Shown here piece by piece: positions 43,751 to 52,238 of a DNA stretch of 64,000 bases. The stretch is from Leptospirales bacterium (lineage in GTDB: Bacteria; Spirochaetota; Leptospiria; Leptospirales; Leptospiraceae). A model generated the notes under the pieces. It ran no database searches, had not been told where the DNA came from, and saw only the letters and a program-made list of their open reading frames with translations. The stretch lies in the NCBI GenBank assembly GCA_013297885.1, contig JAAFIR010000006.1, positions 79,430 through 143,429 on the forward strand, given 5' to 3'. Position 1 is the first letter of the stretch; every line of letters starts with the position of its first letter. The translations under genes and the position numbers were made by a program.

Positions 43751-45019
43751 ATGAATCATGAAGAAAAATCAGTTTTAAAAACTGGAACAAGTATTGTCAC
43801 AAAAGAATGCCAAATTTCTGGATCAAAAAATCTAGAAAATATTTTATTTTTGGGGAACTTACCTCCTGTAAATAAAGTTAGAAAAGTTGGAGATTCTCCA
43901 ACTGAAGAAACAGCCTATCCTGCATTATTGCAATATTGCCCAGACTCACATTTAGTACAACTAAGTTTAATTGTGGACGCAAATATTTTATTTCCTGCTG
44001 AATATCCATATACAAGTAGCACAACAAAAATTTTAAGAGAAAATTTTGCTGAACTATATACTGAAGCTAGTTCTTTAATTCCATTAAAAAAAGAAGACTT
44101 AATTGTTGATATAGGTTCAAATGATGGAAACTTATTAAGCAATTTTCAAACTAACCACAAAGTTCTTGGAGTAACACCTGAGGATATTTGTAAAATTGCA
44201 ATTGCTAGAGGAATTCCAACTATTCAAGATTATTTTACTGCAAAAGTTGTAGATAAAATTTTAAAAGAAGAAGGGAAGGCAAAAATTATTACTGCAACAA
44301 ATGTATTTGCTCATATTGAAAGAGTAAATGAAGTAGTAGAAAATATTCTAAGACTTTTAGATGAAGATGGAGTTTTTATTTCTGAATCACATTATCTACT
44401 TCCTTTAATTGAAACTTTACAATATGATACTATTTATCATGAGCATCTGAGATATTATTCACTTCATAGCTTATCTAATTTATTAGAAAAAAATCATGGT
44501 CTAGAAATTTTTCATGCAAAACGAATTCCAACACATGGTGGATCAATTCGAGTTTATGCTGCAAGAAAAGGTAAATTCAAAGTACAATCTTCTGTAGCAG
44601 AAATTTTAGCAGCTGAAAAATCAAAAGTAACTAGTAAAGAACAACTTTTAAAATTTAGAGATGATGTAGTTCTATCAAAACTTCAGTTAATGGCTTTGTT
44701 ATTAAAACTCAAACAAGAAAATAAAAAAATTTATGGCATAAGTGCTCCTTCAAGAGCTTCTACTTTAATTAACTATTGTGGAATTGATGCTGGAATTTTA
44801 GATTATGTATTAGAAGTTAAAGGCTCTTATAAAATCGGGAATTATATGCCAGGAACTCTTATTCCAATCGAAGAAGAATCTATTTTATTTTCTAATCAAC
44901 CAGATTATGCCCTTTTACTTTCATGGCATATTGCTGATGAGTTAATTCCAAAATTAAAAGAAAAAGGTTATAAAGGAAAGTTTATTGTCCCTTTACCAGA
45001 ACCTAGGATTGTAGATTAA
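43751..45019 (+). CDS. Sugar C-methyltransferase-like protein
   Basis: A 422-residue three-domain protein like the deoxysugar C-methyltransferases (TylC3/NovU type). The N-terminal part keeps one Cys where these enzymes have zinc-binding C-x2-C pairs: Cys20 in KECQIS and the Cys in LQYCPDSHLVQL. The second partner of each pair is missing, so the zinc site looks lost. The SAM domain has LIVDIGSNDGNLLSNFQ and ATNVFAHIERVNEVVENI. The C-terminal domain has SHYLLPLIETLQYDTIYHEHLRYYSLHSL-like catalytic segments and YGISAPSRASTLINYCG. It may make a branched or methylated sugar. Confidence 0.8.
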   Translation: MNHEEKSVLKTGTSIVTKECQISGSKNLENILFLGNLPPVNKVRKVGDSPTEETAYPALLQYCPDSHLVQLSLIVDANILFPAEYPYTSSTTKILRENFAELYTEASSLIPLKKEDLIVDIGSNDGNLLSNFQTNHKVLGVTPEDICKIAIARGIPTIQDYFTAKVVDKILKEEGKAKIITATNVFAHIERVNEVVENILRLLDEDGVFISESHYLLPLIETLQYDTIYHEHLRYYSLHSLSNLLEKNHGLEIFHAKRIPTHGGSIRVYAARKGKFKVQSSVAEILAAEKSKVTSKEQLLKFRDDVVLSKLQLMALLLKLKQENKKIYGISAPSRASTLINYCGIDAGILDYVLEVKGSYKIGNYMPGTLIPIEEESILFSNQPDYALLLSWHIADELIPKLKEKGYKGKFIVPLPEPRIVD

Positions 45020-45021
45020 AA

Positions 45022-46725
45022 ATGTCCTTTGAAAAAAAGATCGATTTAACAATGGTGATTGGAATTATTTTAGTTCCAATCATTCTTTTTTTCTCTAATA
45101 CAGAATGGTTTTATACCCCACCAGGTTGGCTAGATCCATTTATGTATCTTAGTTATTTTAAGTATTATTTTCAGCATGATCCTATTGCACACCTTGATTT
45201 ATATTATAAATCTTCTAGATTGCCATGGATAATTCCTGGTTCAATTTTTTATAATTTATTTTCAAGTGGAATAGCACATATTCTATTAAATTTTTTTATA
45301 CTATATTATATTTATTTTATTTTTTATTTTTTAACTAGATTAATTACTTCAATCAACAATGCAGTAATCATTACGATACTATTTTTATTTTATTCTGAAC
45401 TACACGGTAACGGTGGTTGGGAATATCATATGATTATTAGTTTAGCCTATAACATAACTTCAATGTGTTTTTTAATTTTATTTTTAAAAAATAAAAAGAA
45501 AAAATCTTTAGCAGTTTTTTCGGGTGTTTTTTTTGCACTCGCTTTACATAACCATCCTCCTTTTTTAGTGACATTGTCTTTAAATTTATTTTTAATTTTT
45601 AAATATAAAAAATTTCAAATTAAATTCTATTTTTATTATGGAATTTTATTTGCTATCGGAACTGTAAGTATTACAATTTTTTTGATGCTTTATAATAAAA
45701 TAAATGGTTACGATCCTTTATTTTTTATACATCAAATAAGATATATTATATCGCTAGGTAAAACTACCTCTGGAAATCAAAGCTGGCTCATTGATAGTAA
45801 ACATCTTTTATTTGCTTTGAGTGTTTATATATTTTTAATACTTAAAAATCTTTATTCTTTAGCACAGAAAAAAATAAAATTTTATCCTTATGAAATATTT
45901 TATTTATTTATTTTTTCATTTTATTTATTCATGCAGATTAAAGGGCAGACAGTTTTAGAAACTGATTACCAAGCAATTCTACTTTCACCATTTGCATTTA
46001 TTGGATTAGCAAAAACTTCTAAAAATTTAAAACAAATATTAGATTATAAACATATAATTTTTATTATATTCATTCTTTTGTTTGGGTTCTCAATTATTAA
46101 TCTATATATTTACAATTGGTTTATAAGCTTTAACTTTTCTAAAATTATAATTTTTAGTCTAAGCATTCTAGTTTTTATTATCGCAATTTATTTTATAAGG
46201 AATATCTCCTTAAAGTTTATTTCAATTAATCTTTTTTTTACCTCTTTTCTTTTTTCATCTTTTATGAATAAAAATATTATTAACTATTCAATTTCTACAA
46301 AATATAAATATGGAAAAGAACTCTTTGAAAACTTAAATAAATTGGATGATTTTCTTCAAGAACATAATCCTAAAACTTATACTAGAACATGGTATGATGC
46401 AATAGAAATAACTAAGCTAAAAAATGATTATGAATTTAATACTGGTAATCTATATGCAAGTTTATCTTCACTTGATGGCTGGTGTGGGATTGTTTTAAAT
46501 TGTGGCTCACCTAATCGTTATCCAAAAATATCTACAGAAGAGTTGAACCAATATCCTGATAAGTTTGAATTAGCTATTATGAGTACAAATATAAATAAAG
46601 TGCTTGAAGGAATTCTAGCTTTAGAAAAAGAACACAACAGAATTATTGAACCTATAAAAAATCAAATTATAAAAAGTGAAAATTTTACTATTTATATTAA
46701 CTTAGTAATGGTTAGCAAAAAGTGA
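45022..46725 (+). CDS. GT-C fold membrane glycosyltransferase-like protein
   Basis: A 567-residue polytopic membrane protein with about eleven hydrophobic segments. The first extracytoplasmic loop has PPGWLDPFMYLSYFKYY, with Asp-Pro in the position of the GT-C catalytic acid, and SSRLPWIIPGS after it. The final 120 residues are soluble (TYTRTWYDAIEITKLKND, LDGWCGIVLNCGSPNRY). It probably transfers a sugar from a polyprenyl-phosphate carrier at the periplasmic face. Its stop overlaps a GTG-started remnant. Confidence 0.72.
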   Translation: MSFEKKIDLTMVIGIILVPIILFFSNTEWFYTPPGWLDPFMYLSYFKYYFQHDPIAHLDLYYKSSRLPWIIPGSIFYNLFSSGIAHILLNFFILYYIYFIFYFLTRLITSINNAVIITILFLFYSELHGNGGWEYHMIISLAYNITSMCFLILFLKNKKKKSLAVFSGVFFALALHNHPPFLVTLSLNLFLIFKYKKFQIKFYFYYGILFAIGTVSITIFLMLYNKINGYDPLFFIHQIRYIISLGKTTSGNQSWLIDSKHLLFALSVYIFLILKNLYSLAQKKIKFYPYEIFYLFIFSFYLFMQIKGQTVLETDYQAILLSPFAFIGLAKTSKNLKQILDYKHIIFIIFILLFGFSIINLYIYNWFISFNFSKIIIFSLSILVFIIAIYFIRNISLKFISINLFFTSFLFSSFMNKNIINYSISTKYKYGKELFENLNKLDDFLQEHNPKTYTRTWYDAIEITKLKNDYEFNTGNLYASLSSLDGWCGIVLNCGSPNRYPKISTEELNQYPDKFELAIMSTNINKVLEGILALEKEHNRIIEPIKNQIIKSENFTIYINLVMVSKK

Positions 46726-46835
46726 AAACTTTTTTTAAAACTGCAATTGATGGTTTTATAAGTTATCACCTGACAAAAAAATTATTAAATAAGAACTCAA
46801 ATATTGTTTATAGAAAATTACTAGGAGTAGTGTAA
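46722..46835 (+). pseudogene. Remnant of an SDR sugar-epimerase N-terminus
   Basis: A 37-residue GTG-started frame whose middle reads DGFISYHLTKKLLNKNSNIV. It aligns with the G-x-GFIGxHL-x-KRLL segment at the start of extended SDR epimerases, as in the intact genes at 42780 and 49387, but the glycine motif is degraded (TAIDGFIS). It ends in a stop shortly after. This looks like the 5' stub of a lost epimerase gene beside the dehydrogenase gene, a common pairing in such clusters. Confidence 0.5.
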
Positions 46836-46840
46836 AAAGC

Positions 46841-48097
46841 ATGGACAGAAAAATTACAATTATTGGATTAGGTTATGTTGGTTTACCATTAGCAGTCGAA
46901 TTTGGTAAAAAATTCAACACAGTTGGATTTGATATCAATTCCCAAAGAATCTCAGAGCTGAATAATTGCTTTGATAAAACTGGAGAGACTAGTAAAAGTG
47001 AATTATCTGAATCTAAGTTTTTAAAATTAACTGATTTAGACTCTGATATTAGTGACTCAAGAATTTATATAATCACAGTTCCAACACCTGTAGATTCAGC
47101 CAACATTCCTGATTTAACTCCTCTTAAAAAAGCAACAGAATTAGTTGGTAGATTTATCAAAAAAGGTGATATAATTATTTATGAATCAACTGTTTATCCA
47201 GGGTGTACTGAAGAATTTTGTGTACCGATTATGGAATCTATCTCAAAACTTAAATTTAATCAAGATTTTTATTGTGGATACAGTCCAGAAAGAATCAATC
47301 CGGGAGATAAAAAACATACTTTAACAAATATAAAAAAAGTTGTTTCTGGTTCAACTTTAGAAACACTAAATATTGTTGATGAACTTTATTCTTCGATTAT
47401 TGAAGCAGGATTGTTCAGAGCAACTTCTATTAAAGTTGCTGAAGCTGCAAAGGTCATTGAAAATGCCCAGCGAGATATAAACATTGCGTTTATGAATGAA
47501 CTAGCAATAATATTTGATTCACTAAAAATAGATACAAGTGAAGTATTGGAAGCAGCTGGAACTAAATGGAATTTTTTATCATTTAAACCCGGTTTAGTGG
47601 GTGGACATTGTATTGGAGTTGATCCATATTATTTAACTTATAAAGCTCAAATTGTTGGTTACCAACCAGAAGTTATTTTATCAGGCCGAAGAATTAATGA
47701 TAATATGGGTAAATTTATTGCACAAAAAGTAATAAAATTGATGATTAAGAAGAAAATTCAGATTGAAGAATCAAATATATTGCTATTAGGAATTACATTC
47801 AAAGAGAATTGTAAAGATATCAGAAATTCGAAAGTAATTGATGTTTATTCTGAACTAAAAGATTTTAACTGCAACATAGATGTCTATGATCCACATGCAA
47901 TTCCAGAAGAAGTTTTTCATGAATATGGTTTTAGATTACAAGATGATAAAACGTTAAAAAAATATGATGCAATAATTTTAACAGTGTCACATGACGAATT
48001 TTTATCTTTAGATTTAAATCATTACAAGAAAGATTCATGTGTTGTATATGATGTAAAAAGTTTCCTTAAAAAAGAGAATATCGATGCAAGATTGTAA
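46841..48097 (+). CDS. tviB: UDP-N-acetylhexosamine 6-dehydrogenase, TviB/WbpO type
   Basis: A 418-residue dehydrogenase very like the Vi-antigen enzyme TviB and WbpO: ITIIGLGYVGLPLAVEFGK, IITVPTPVDSANIPDLTPL, IYESTVYPGCTEEF, CGYSPERINPGDKKHTLTN, AKVIENAQRDINIAFMNEL and the catalytic Cys257 in GGHCIGVDPYYLTYK. It oxidises the C6 of UDP-GlcNAc or UDP-GalNAc to the uronate. This product is the substrate expected for the WlbA-like 3-dehydrogenase encoded at 28495-29463. The following glycosyltransferase overlaps by one base. Confidence 0.94.
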   Translation: MDRKITIIGLGYVGLPLAVEFGKKFNTVGFDINSQRISELNNCFDKTGETSKSELSESKFLKLTDLDSDISDSRIYIITVPTPVDSANIPDLTPLKKATELVGRFIKKGDIIIYESTVYPGCTEEFCVPIMESISKLKFNQDFYCGYSPERINPGDKKHTLTNIKKVVSGSTLETLNIVDELYSSIIEAGLFRATSIKVAEAAKVIENAQRDINIAFMNELAIIFDSLKIDTSEVLEAAGTKWNFLSFKPGLVGGHCIGVDPYYLTYKAQIVGYQPEVILSGRRINDNMGKFIAQKVIKLMIKKKIQIEESNILLLGITFKENCKDIRNSKVIDVYSELKDFNCNIDVYDPHAIPEEVFHEYGFRLQDDKTLKKYDAIILTVSHDEFLSLDLNHYKKDSCVVYDVKSFLKKENIDARL

Positions 48098-49056
48098 TGA
48101 AAAAATTAATAAGTATAGTTGCTCCAGTTTATAACGAAGAAAAAATTATTGAAGAGCTTATTCTTCGTTGTTTAAAAATCATGAACTCTTTAAAGAAAAA
48201 ATTTAATTTTGAACTCGTGCTTGTAGATGATGGAAGTAAAGATAAAAGTTTAGAAATACTTAAAAAATATTCAAAAAAAGATAATAGAATATATGCTGTT
48301 GAGTTTAGAAGAAACTATGGTCAAACACCAGCCTTACAAGCCGGAATCGATTATTCTAAAGGTGATTATATATTAACAATGGATGCTGACCTTCAGCATT
48401 TTCCAGAAGAGATTCCAAATTTTATTAATAAATTAGAGGAAGGTTATGATGTTGTATGTGGCTGGAGATATGATCGGAAAGAAGGATTAATCAGAAGATT
48501 TTCTTCTAGAATTTCAAATAGTATTATTCGATCTATTGCAGGATTTAATATTCATGATTATGGAACCACATTTAGAATTTATAAATCAGAAATAATTAAA
48601 GATATTAACTTGTTTGGACAGCAGCATAGATTTATACCCGTGTTAGCTTATATTTCAGGTGCAAAAATAACCGAAATCAAAATTGAAAATATTGAGAGAC
48701 CATTTGGAGTTTCAAACTATGGGATATCAAAAGCATTTAATATTTTTTTAGATTTAATTTATTTGTTATTTTTAGTAAGATATTTATCTCACCCGTTGAG
48801 ATTTTTTGGAAAAATATTTTTTATACTATTCGGTTTAGCGACTGCGATTCTTTTAACTATGTTAACTCTTACTTATGTATTTGATTTTAAAGTTATAAAA
48901 ATAGAAAGTAGTCGATGGTTTTTAGGCTCTATATTTTTATATTTAACCTCTTTTCAAATATTATTAACTGGTATTTTGTCAGAAGTACTTTCAAGAGTTT
49001 ATTATTTTTCTCAAAATAAAAAAGTTTATAGAGTTAGAAATCTATGGAAGAAATAA
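48097..49056 (+). CDS. GT2 polyprenyl-phosphate glycosyltransferase with two membrane helices
   Basis: A 319-residue enzyme of the GtrB/ArnC/DPM1 kind: ISIVAPVYNEEKIIEELI, LVLVDDGSKDKSLEILKKY, RRNYGQTPALQAGIDYSKG, the metal site TMDADLQHFPEEIP, and FRIYKSEI in the middle. Two membrane helices near the C-terminus (about 233-290, FFILFGLATAILLTMLTLTY and ILLTGILSEVLSRVYYF). Such enzymes put a sugar on undecaprenyl phosphate at the inner leaflet for use by GT-C transferases, several of which are in this cluster. Confidence 0.88.
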   Translation: MKKLISIVAPVYNEEKIIEELILRCLKIMNSLKKKFNFELVLVDDGSKDKSLEILKKYSKKDNRIYAVEFRRNYGQTPALQAGIDYSKGDYILTMDADLQHFPEEIPNFINKLEEGYDVVCGWRYDRKEGLIRRFSSRISNSIIRSIAGFNIHDYGTTFRIYKSEIIKDINLFGQQHRFIPVLAYISGAKITEIKIENIERPFGVSNYGISKAFNIFLDLIYLLFLVRYLSHPLRFFGKIFFILFGLATAILLTMLTLTYVFDFKVIKIESSRWFLGSIFLYLTSFQILLTGILSEVLSRVYYFSQNKKVYRVRNLWKK

Positions 49057-49386
49057 GTGAGTAATTTTTGGGATATTTTTTAATAATAAAAGTCACGTCC
49101 TATTTGTTATATAAATTTTATTTAATGAATACAATTTTAAACATATTAATATTTTTTTTAAAAGTATTAACGAATATTAGAGCTGAATTTATACAACAAA
49201 AAAGTTGGGGGATTGGATATTCCTCTAAAACTATACTGATGAACAATTAACTAACTAATTTGACATGATAATATTCCAAAAAAACATGTAATAGTGAACG
49301 AGAGGTTGTTGTAAACTATTTTTTAAAAATAAAAATTTAATGTCTAATTTTAATAAAAAACTTAAAAACAAATCAAAGGATAAAAA
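49057..49386. other. 330-bp intergenic region before the GDP-mannose epimerase-like gene
   Basis: A TTG-initiated 60-codon frame at 49068-49250 has no start signals or recognisable homology, so I do not call it a gene. TTGACA occurs at 49260-49265, but the nearest TGTAAT hexamer is 21 bp away, too far for a standard promoter; a weaker promoter could exist. AAAGGA precedes the ATG at 49387. Nothing else is visible. Confidence 0.5.
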
Positions 49387-50370
49387 ATGAAAAGAGCTTT
49401 AGTTTGCGGAGCAGGTGGTTTTATCGGTGGGCATTTAGTTAAAAGACTAAAATCTGAAGGATATTGGGTAATGGGTGTGGATATTAAAGATCATGAATAT
49501 GTTAAAACCCAAGCAGATGAATTTTTAAAAGGTGATCTCAGAAATCAGAATTTTGTAAAAGAAACTTTTAAATATGCTTATGAAGAAGTTTATCAATTAG
49601 CTGCTGATATGGGTGGAGCAGGTTATATATTCACTGGGAATTATGATGCTGATATCATGCATAATAGCGGTATTATAAACTTGAATATTCTAGAATATGC
49701 TAAAAGTGATAAAATAGGAAAGATATTTTATTCTTCTTCTGCATGTATGTATCCTGAGCACAACCAGCTTGATCCAAATAATCCAAAATGTTCAGAAGAT
49801 TCAGCATACCCTGCAGCACCTGATAGCGAATATGGTTGGGAAAAATTATTCAGTGAAAGAATTTTTTTAGCATTTAATCGACAATACAAACTTCCAGTTA
49901 GAGTTGCTAGATTTCATAATATTTTTGGACCTGAGGGAACTTGGACAGGTGGAAGAGAAAAAGCTCCAGCAGCAATGTGTAGAAAAGTAGCAGAAGCTCC
50001 CGATAATTCTTCAATCGAAGTTTGGGGAGATGGAAAACAAACAAGATCTTTTCTATATATTGATGAATGCCTAGAAGGTGTAAGAAGATTTATGGATTCT
50101 AAAGAATTTACAGGTCCAGTGAATATAGGTTCTGAAGAAATGGTTTCGATAAATCAACTTGCACAAATGGTTATGAAAATTTCAGGTAAAAATTTAAGTA
50201 TAAATAATATTGACGGGCCTCAAGGTGTAAGAGGAAGAAATTCAGATAATAAGTTGATTCGTGAAAAACTTAATTGGGAACCTAGTCTTCCATTAACTGA
50301 AGGAATGACTAGAACTTATAAATGGATAAATGAACAAGTTCAAAATTCAAAATTAAAAGGAATTAAATAA
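49387..50370 (+). CDS. GDP-mannose 3,5-epimerase-like SDR
   Basis: A 327-residue extended SDR that closely follows plant GDP-D-mannose 3',5'-epimerase: ALVCGAGGFIGGHLVKRL, YQLAADMGGAGYIF, SSSACMYPEHNQLDP, YGWEKLFSERIF and GTWTGGREKAPAAMCRK. The cysteine and lysine that act as acid and base in the plant enzyme correspond to Cys120 and Lys192; Tyr149 and Lys153 form the YxxxK pair. It would make GDP-L-galactose or GDP-L-gulose. EVWGDGKQTRSFLYIDECLEG is conserved. It overlaps the next gene by one base. Sequence similarity is high for a cross-kingdom match, but the substrate should be treated as inferred. Confidence 0.85.
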   Translation: MKRALVCGAGGFIGGHLVKRLKSEGYWVMGVDIKDHEYVKTQADEFLKGDLRNQNFVKETFKYAYEEVYQLAADMGGAGYIFTGNYDADIMHNSGIINLNILEYAKSDKIGKIFYSSSACMYPEHNQLDPNNPKCSEDSAYPAAPDSEYGWEKLFSERIFLAFNRQYKLPVRVARFHNIFGPEGTWTGGREKAPAAMCRKVAEAPDNSSIEVWGDGKQTRSFLYIDECLEGVRRFMDSKEFTGPVNIGSEEMVSINQLAQMVMKISGKNLSINNIDGPQGVRGRNSDNKLIREKLNWEPSLPLTEGMTRTYKWINEQVQNSKLKGIK

Positions 50371-51686
50371 TGAAAATATCAGTAATAGGTTTAGGAAAAT
50401 TAGGGTCATGTTCAGCAGCTTGTTTAGCTTACAAGGGATTAGAAGTAATAGGATTAGATTTGAATAAATCTTTTGTTGATTCAATTAACAAAGGTAAAGC
50501 TCCAGTATTAGAACCTCAGCTTCAAGAAATAATTGATCAAACAGAAGGGAGACTTTCAGCTACTCAAAGCTATGATGAAATTATTAGCAAGACAGAATTA
50601 ACAATGATCATAGTCCCAACTCCTAGTAAAGAAGATGGAAATTTTTCAGATAAATATTTATTAGATGCACTACAACATTTAGGAACAGCATTTAAAAAAG
50701 TAGATAAATATCATGTTTTTGATATCGTTTCTACAGTTAGTCCTAAAACTTGTGAAGAAGTTTTGATCCCTGCATTTGAATCTTATTCAGGAAAAAAATT
50801 AAATAAAGATTTTGGATTCTGTTATAATCCTGAATTTATTGCACTTGGGTCAGTTATAAAAGATTTTTTAAATCCTGATTTGGTTTTAATTGGGGAGAGT
50901 GATAAAAAAGCTGGAGATATGTTAGAAGAAGTTTATAAAAAACTTAACAATAATGTTCCAGCTTATTTTGGAAGAATGTCTTTAGTGAGTGCTGAAATTA
51001 CTAAAATCAGTCTTAATTCATATGTCACAATGAAAATTAGTTATGCAAATACTCTTGCGAATATTTGTGAAAAAATTCCCGGTTCAAACATTGATGACAT
51101 TACTAAAGCACTTGGTGCGGATAAGAGAATTTCTCCTTTTTATATCAAAGGTGGAATCAGTTATGGTGGTCCTTGTTTTCCAAGAGATAATAGAGCAGTT
51201 GTTGCTTACACAAAAAAATTAGGTATTGATGCAAAACTTGCTAGGGTCACTGACGATGTAAATGAATATCAAATTTCTCATTTAGAAGAATTAGTTTTAA
51301 ATGCAGTTAATAAACAAAACAAATTCAGAGTTTCTATTCTTGGTTTAACATATAAAGTTGATACTCCAGTGATTGAAGAATCTCCAGCTTTAAAATTAAT
51401 TCATGCATTACAAAAACATACTGATGTTGAAATATTAGTTTATGATCCACTTGCAATGGATAATATCAGGGCAGTGTGTGGTGATTCAATTGCTTACATG
51501 TCTTCGGTTGACGAGTGTTTAGAAAACTCAAATGTTTGTATTGTGATGTCTCAATATGCAGAATTCAAAACGATTAATTCAACAACAATCAAAAACAAAC
51601 CAATGACGATTATTGATTGCTGGAGAATTTTAGATAAATCCAAATTAAATGCTGATATTGAATACATAGGAATTGGTTTGCCTTAA
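50370..51686 (+). CDS. UDP-glucose/GDP-mannose dehydrogenase family enzyme
   Basis: A 438-residue sugar-nucleotide 6-dehydrogenase: ISVIGLGKLGSCSAACLAYK, IIVPTPSKEDGNFSDKYLL, STVSPKTCEEVLIP, CYNPEFIALGSVIKDFLNPD and catalytic Cys269 in GGPCFPRDNRAVVAY. The C-terminal domain has VSILGLTYKVDTPVIEESPAL. It forms a uronic acid from UDP-glucose, GDP-mannose or a product of the GDP-mannose epimerase-like neighbour, whose gene it overlaps by one base. A NUDIX gene follows immediately. Confidence 0.9.
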   Translation: MKISVIGLGKLGSCSAACLAYKGLEVIGLDLNKSFVDSINKGKAPVLEPQLQEIIDQTEGRLSATQSYDEIISKTELTMIIVPTPSKEDGNFSDKYLLDALQHLGTAFKKVDKYHVFDIVSTVSPKTCEEVLIPAFESYSGKKLNKDFGFCYNPEFIALGSVIKDFLNPDLVLIGESDKKAGDMLEEVYKKLNNNVPAYFGRMSLVSAEITKISLNSYVTMKISYANTLANICEKIPGSNIDDITKALGADKRISPFYIKGGISYGGPCFPRDNRAVVAYTKKLGIDAKLARVTDDVNEYQISHLEELVLNAVNKQNKFRVSILGLTYKVDTPVIEESPALKLIHALQKHTDVEILVYDPLAMDNIRAVCGDSIAYMSSVDECLENSNVCIVMSQYAEFKTINSTTIKNKPMTIIDCWRILDKSKLNADIEYIGIGLP

Positions 51687-51687
51687 A

Positions 51688-52221
51688 ATGGATTGGGAAG
51701 TTCTAGAGGATGAGTTAGTTTTATCAAATTCACCCTGGATAGAATTAAGAAAAGAAAAAGTTAAAGTAAATGACTCTGTAATTATTGAAGATTTTTACAG
51801 AGTTATATTACCAGAATTTTCTTTGGTTTATGCAACCACTATAGAAGGTAAAATTGTTACTGTAAGTGGATATAAACATGGACCAAAAAAAGTTTCTGTT
51901 GGTTTACCTGGTGGATTACTAGAACCCAATGAATCTCCACTTTCAGCAGCCAAAAGAGAATTTGAAGAAGAAACAGGTTATCAAGCAGAGAACTATATTC
52001 ATCTGGGAAGTTATGTAATTGATGGTAATCGTCAATGTGGAAAAGCACATTTCTTTAAAGCAAATAATGCGATCAAAGTTGGTCTTGAAAATCAAGTTGA
52101 TCAAATTGAGAAACTTCATATAGAATTAAAAACTCTCTCAGAGTTAAAAGAAAATTTAAGAAATGGCGAAGTTGTATTGGTCGGTTCAGCTGCACTAATA
52201 GCACTAGCAAATTTATTTTAA
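51688..52221 (+). CDS. NUDIX hydrolase
   Basis: A 177-residue NUDIX protein with a perfect box: GLLEPNESPLSAAKREFEEE followed by TGY. The strand before it, IVTVSGYKHGPKKVSVGLPG, is typical of ADP-ribose/nucleotide-sugar hydrolases. ATG 51688 is used because the upstream in-frame TTG lies inside the dehydrogenase stop region. It is the second NUDIX gene directly beside a nucleotide-sugar dehydrogenase. It may hydrolyse a dead-end sugar nucleotide or regulate the pool. Confidence 0.87.
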   Translation: MDWEVLEDELVLSNSPWIELRKEKVKVNDSVIIEDFYRVILPEFSLVYATTIEGKIVTVSGYKHGPKKVSVGLPGGLLEPNESPLSAAKREFEEETGYQAENYIHLGSYVIDGNRQCGKAHFFKANNAIKVGLENQVDQIEKLHIELKTLSELKENLRNGEVVLVGSAALIALANLF

Positions 52222-52238
52222 AAAGTAGGTTATACTTT

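Noticed and set aside
49068..49250. 60-codon frame in the gap before the GDP-mannose epimerase-like gene
   Set aside because: TTG start, no ribosome-binding site, no homology, low-complexity translation.
49260..49292. TTGACA ... TGTAAT promoter
   Set aside because: Spacing of 21 bp is outside the normal range.
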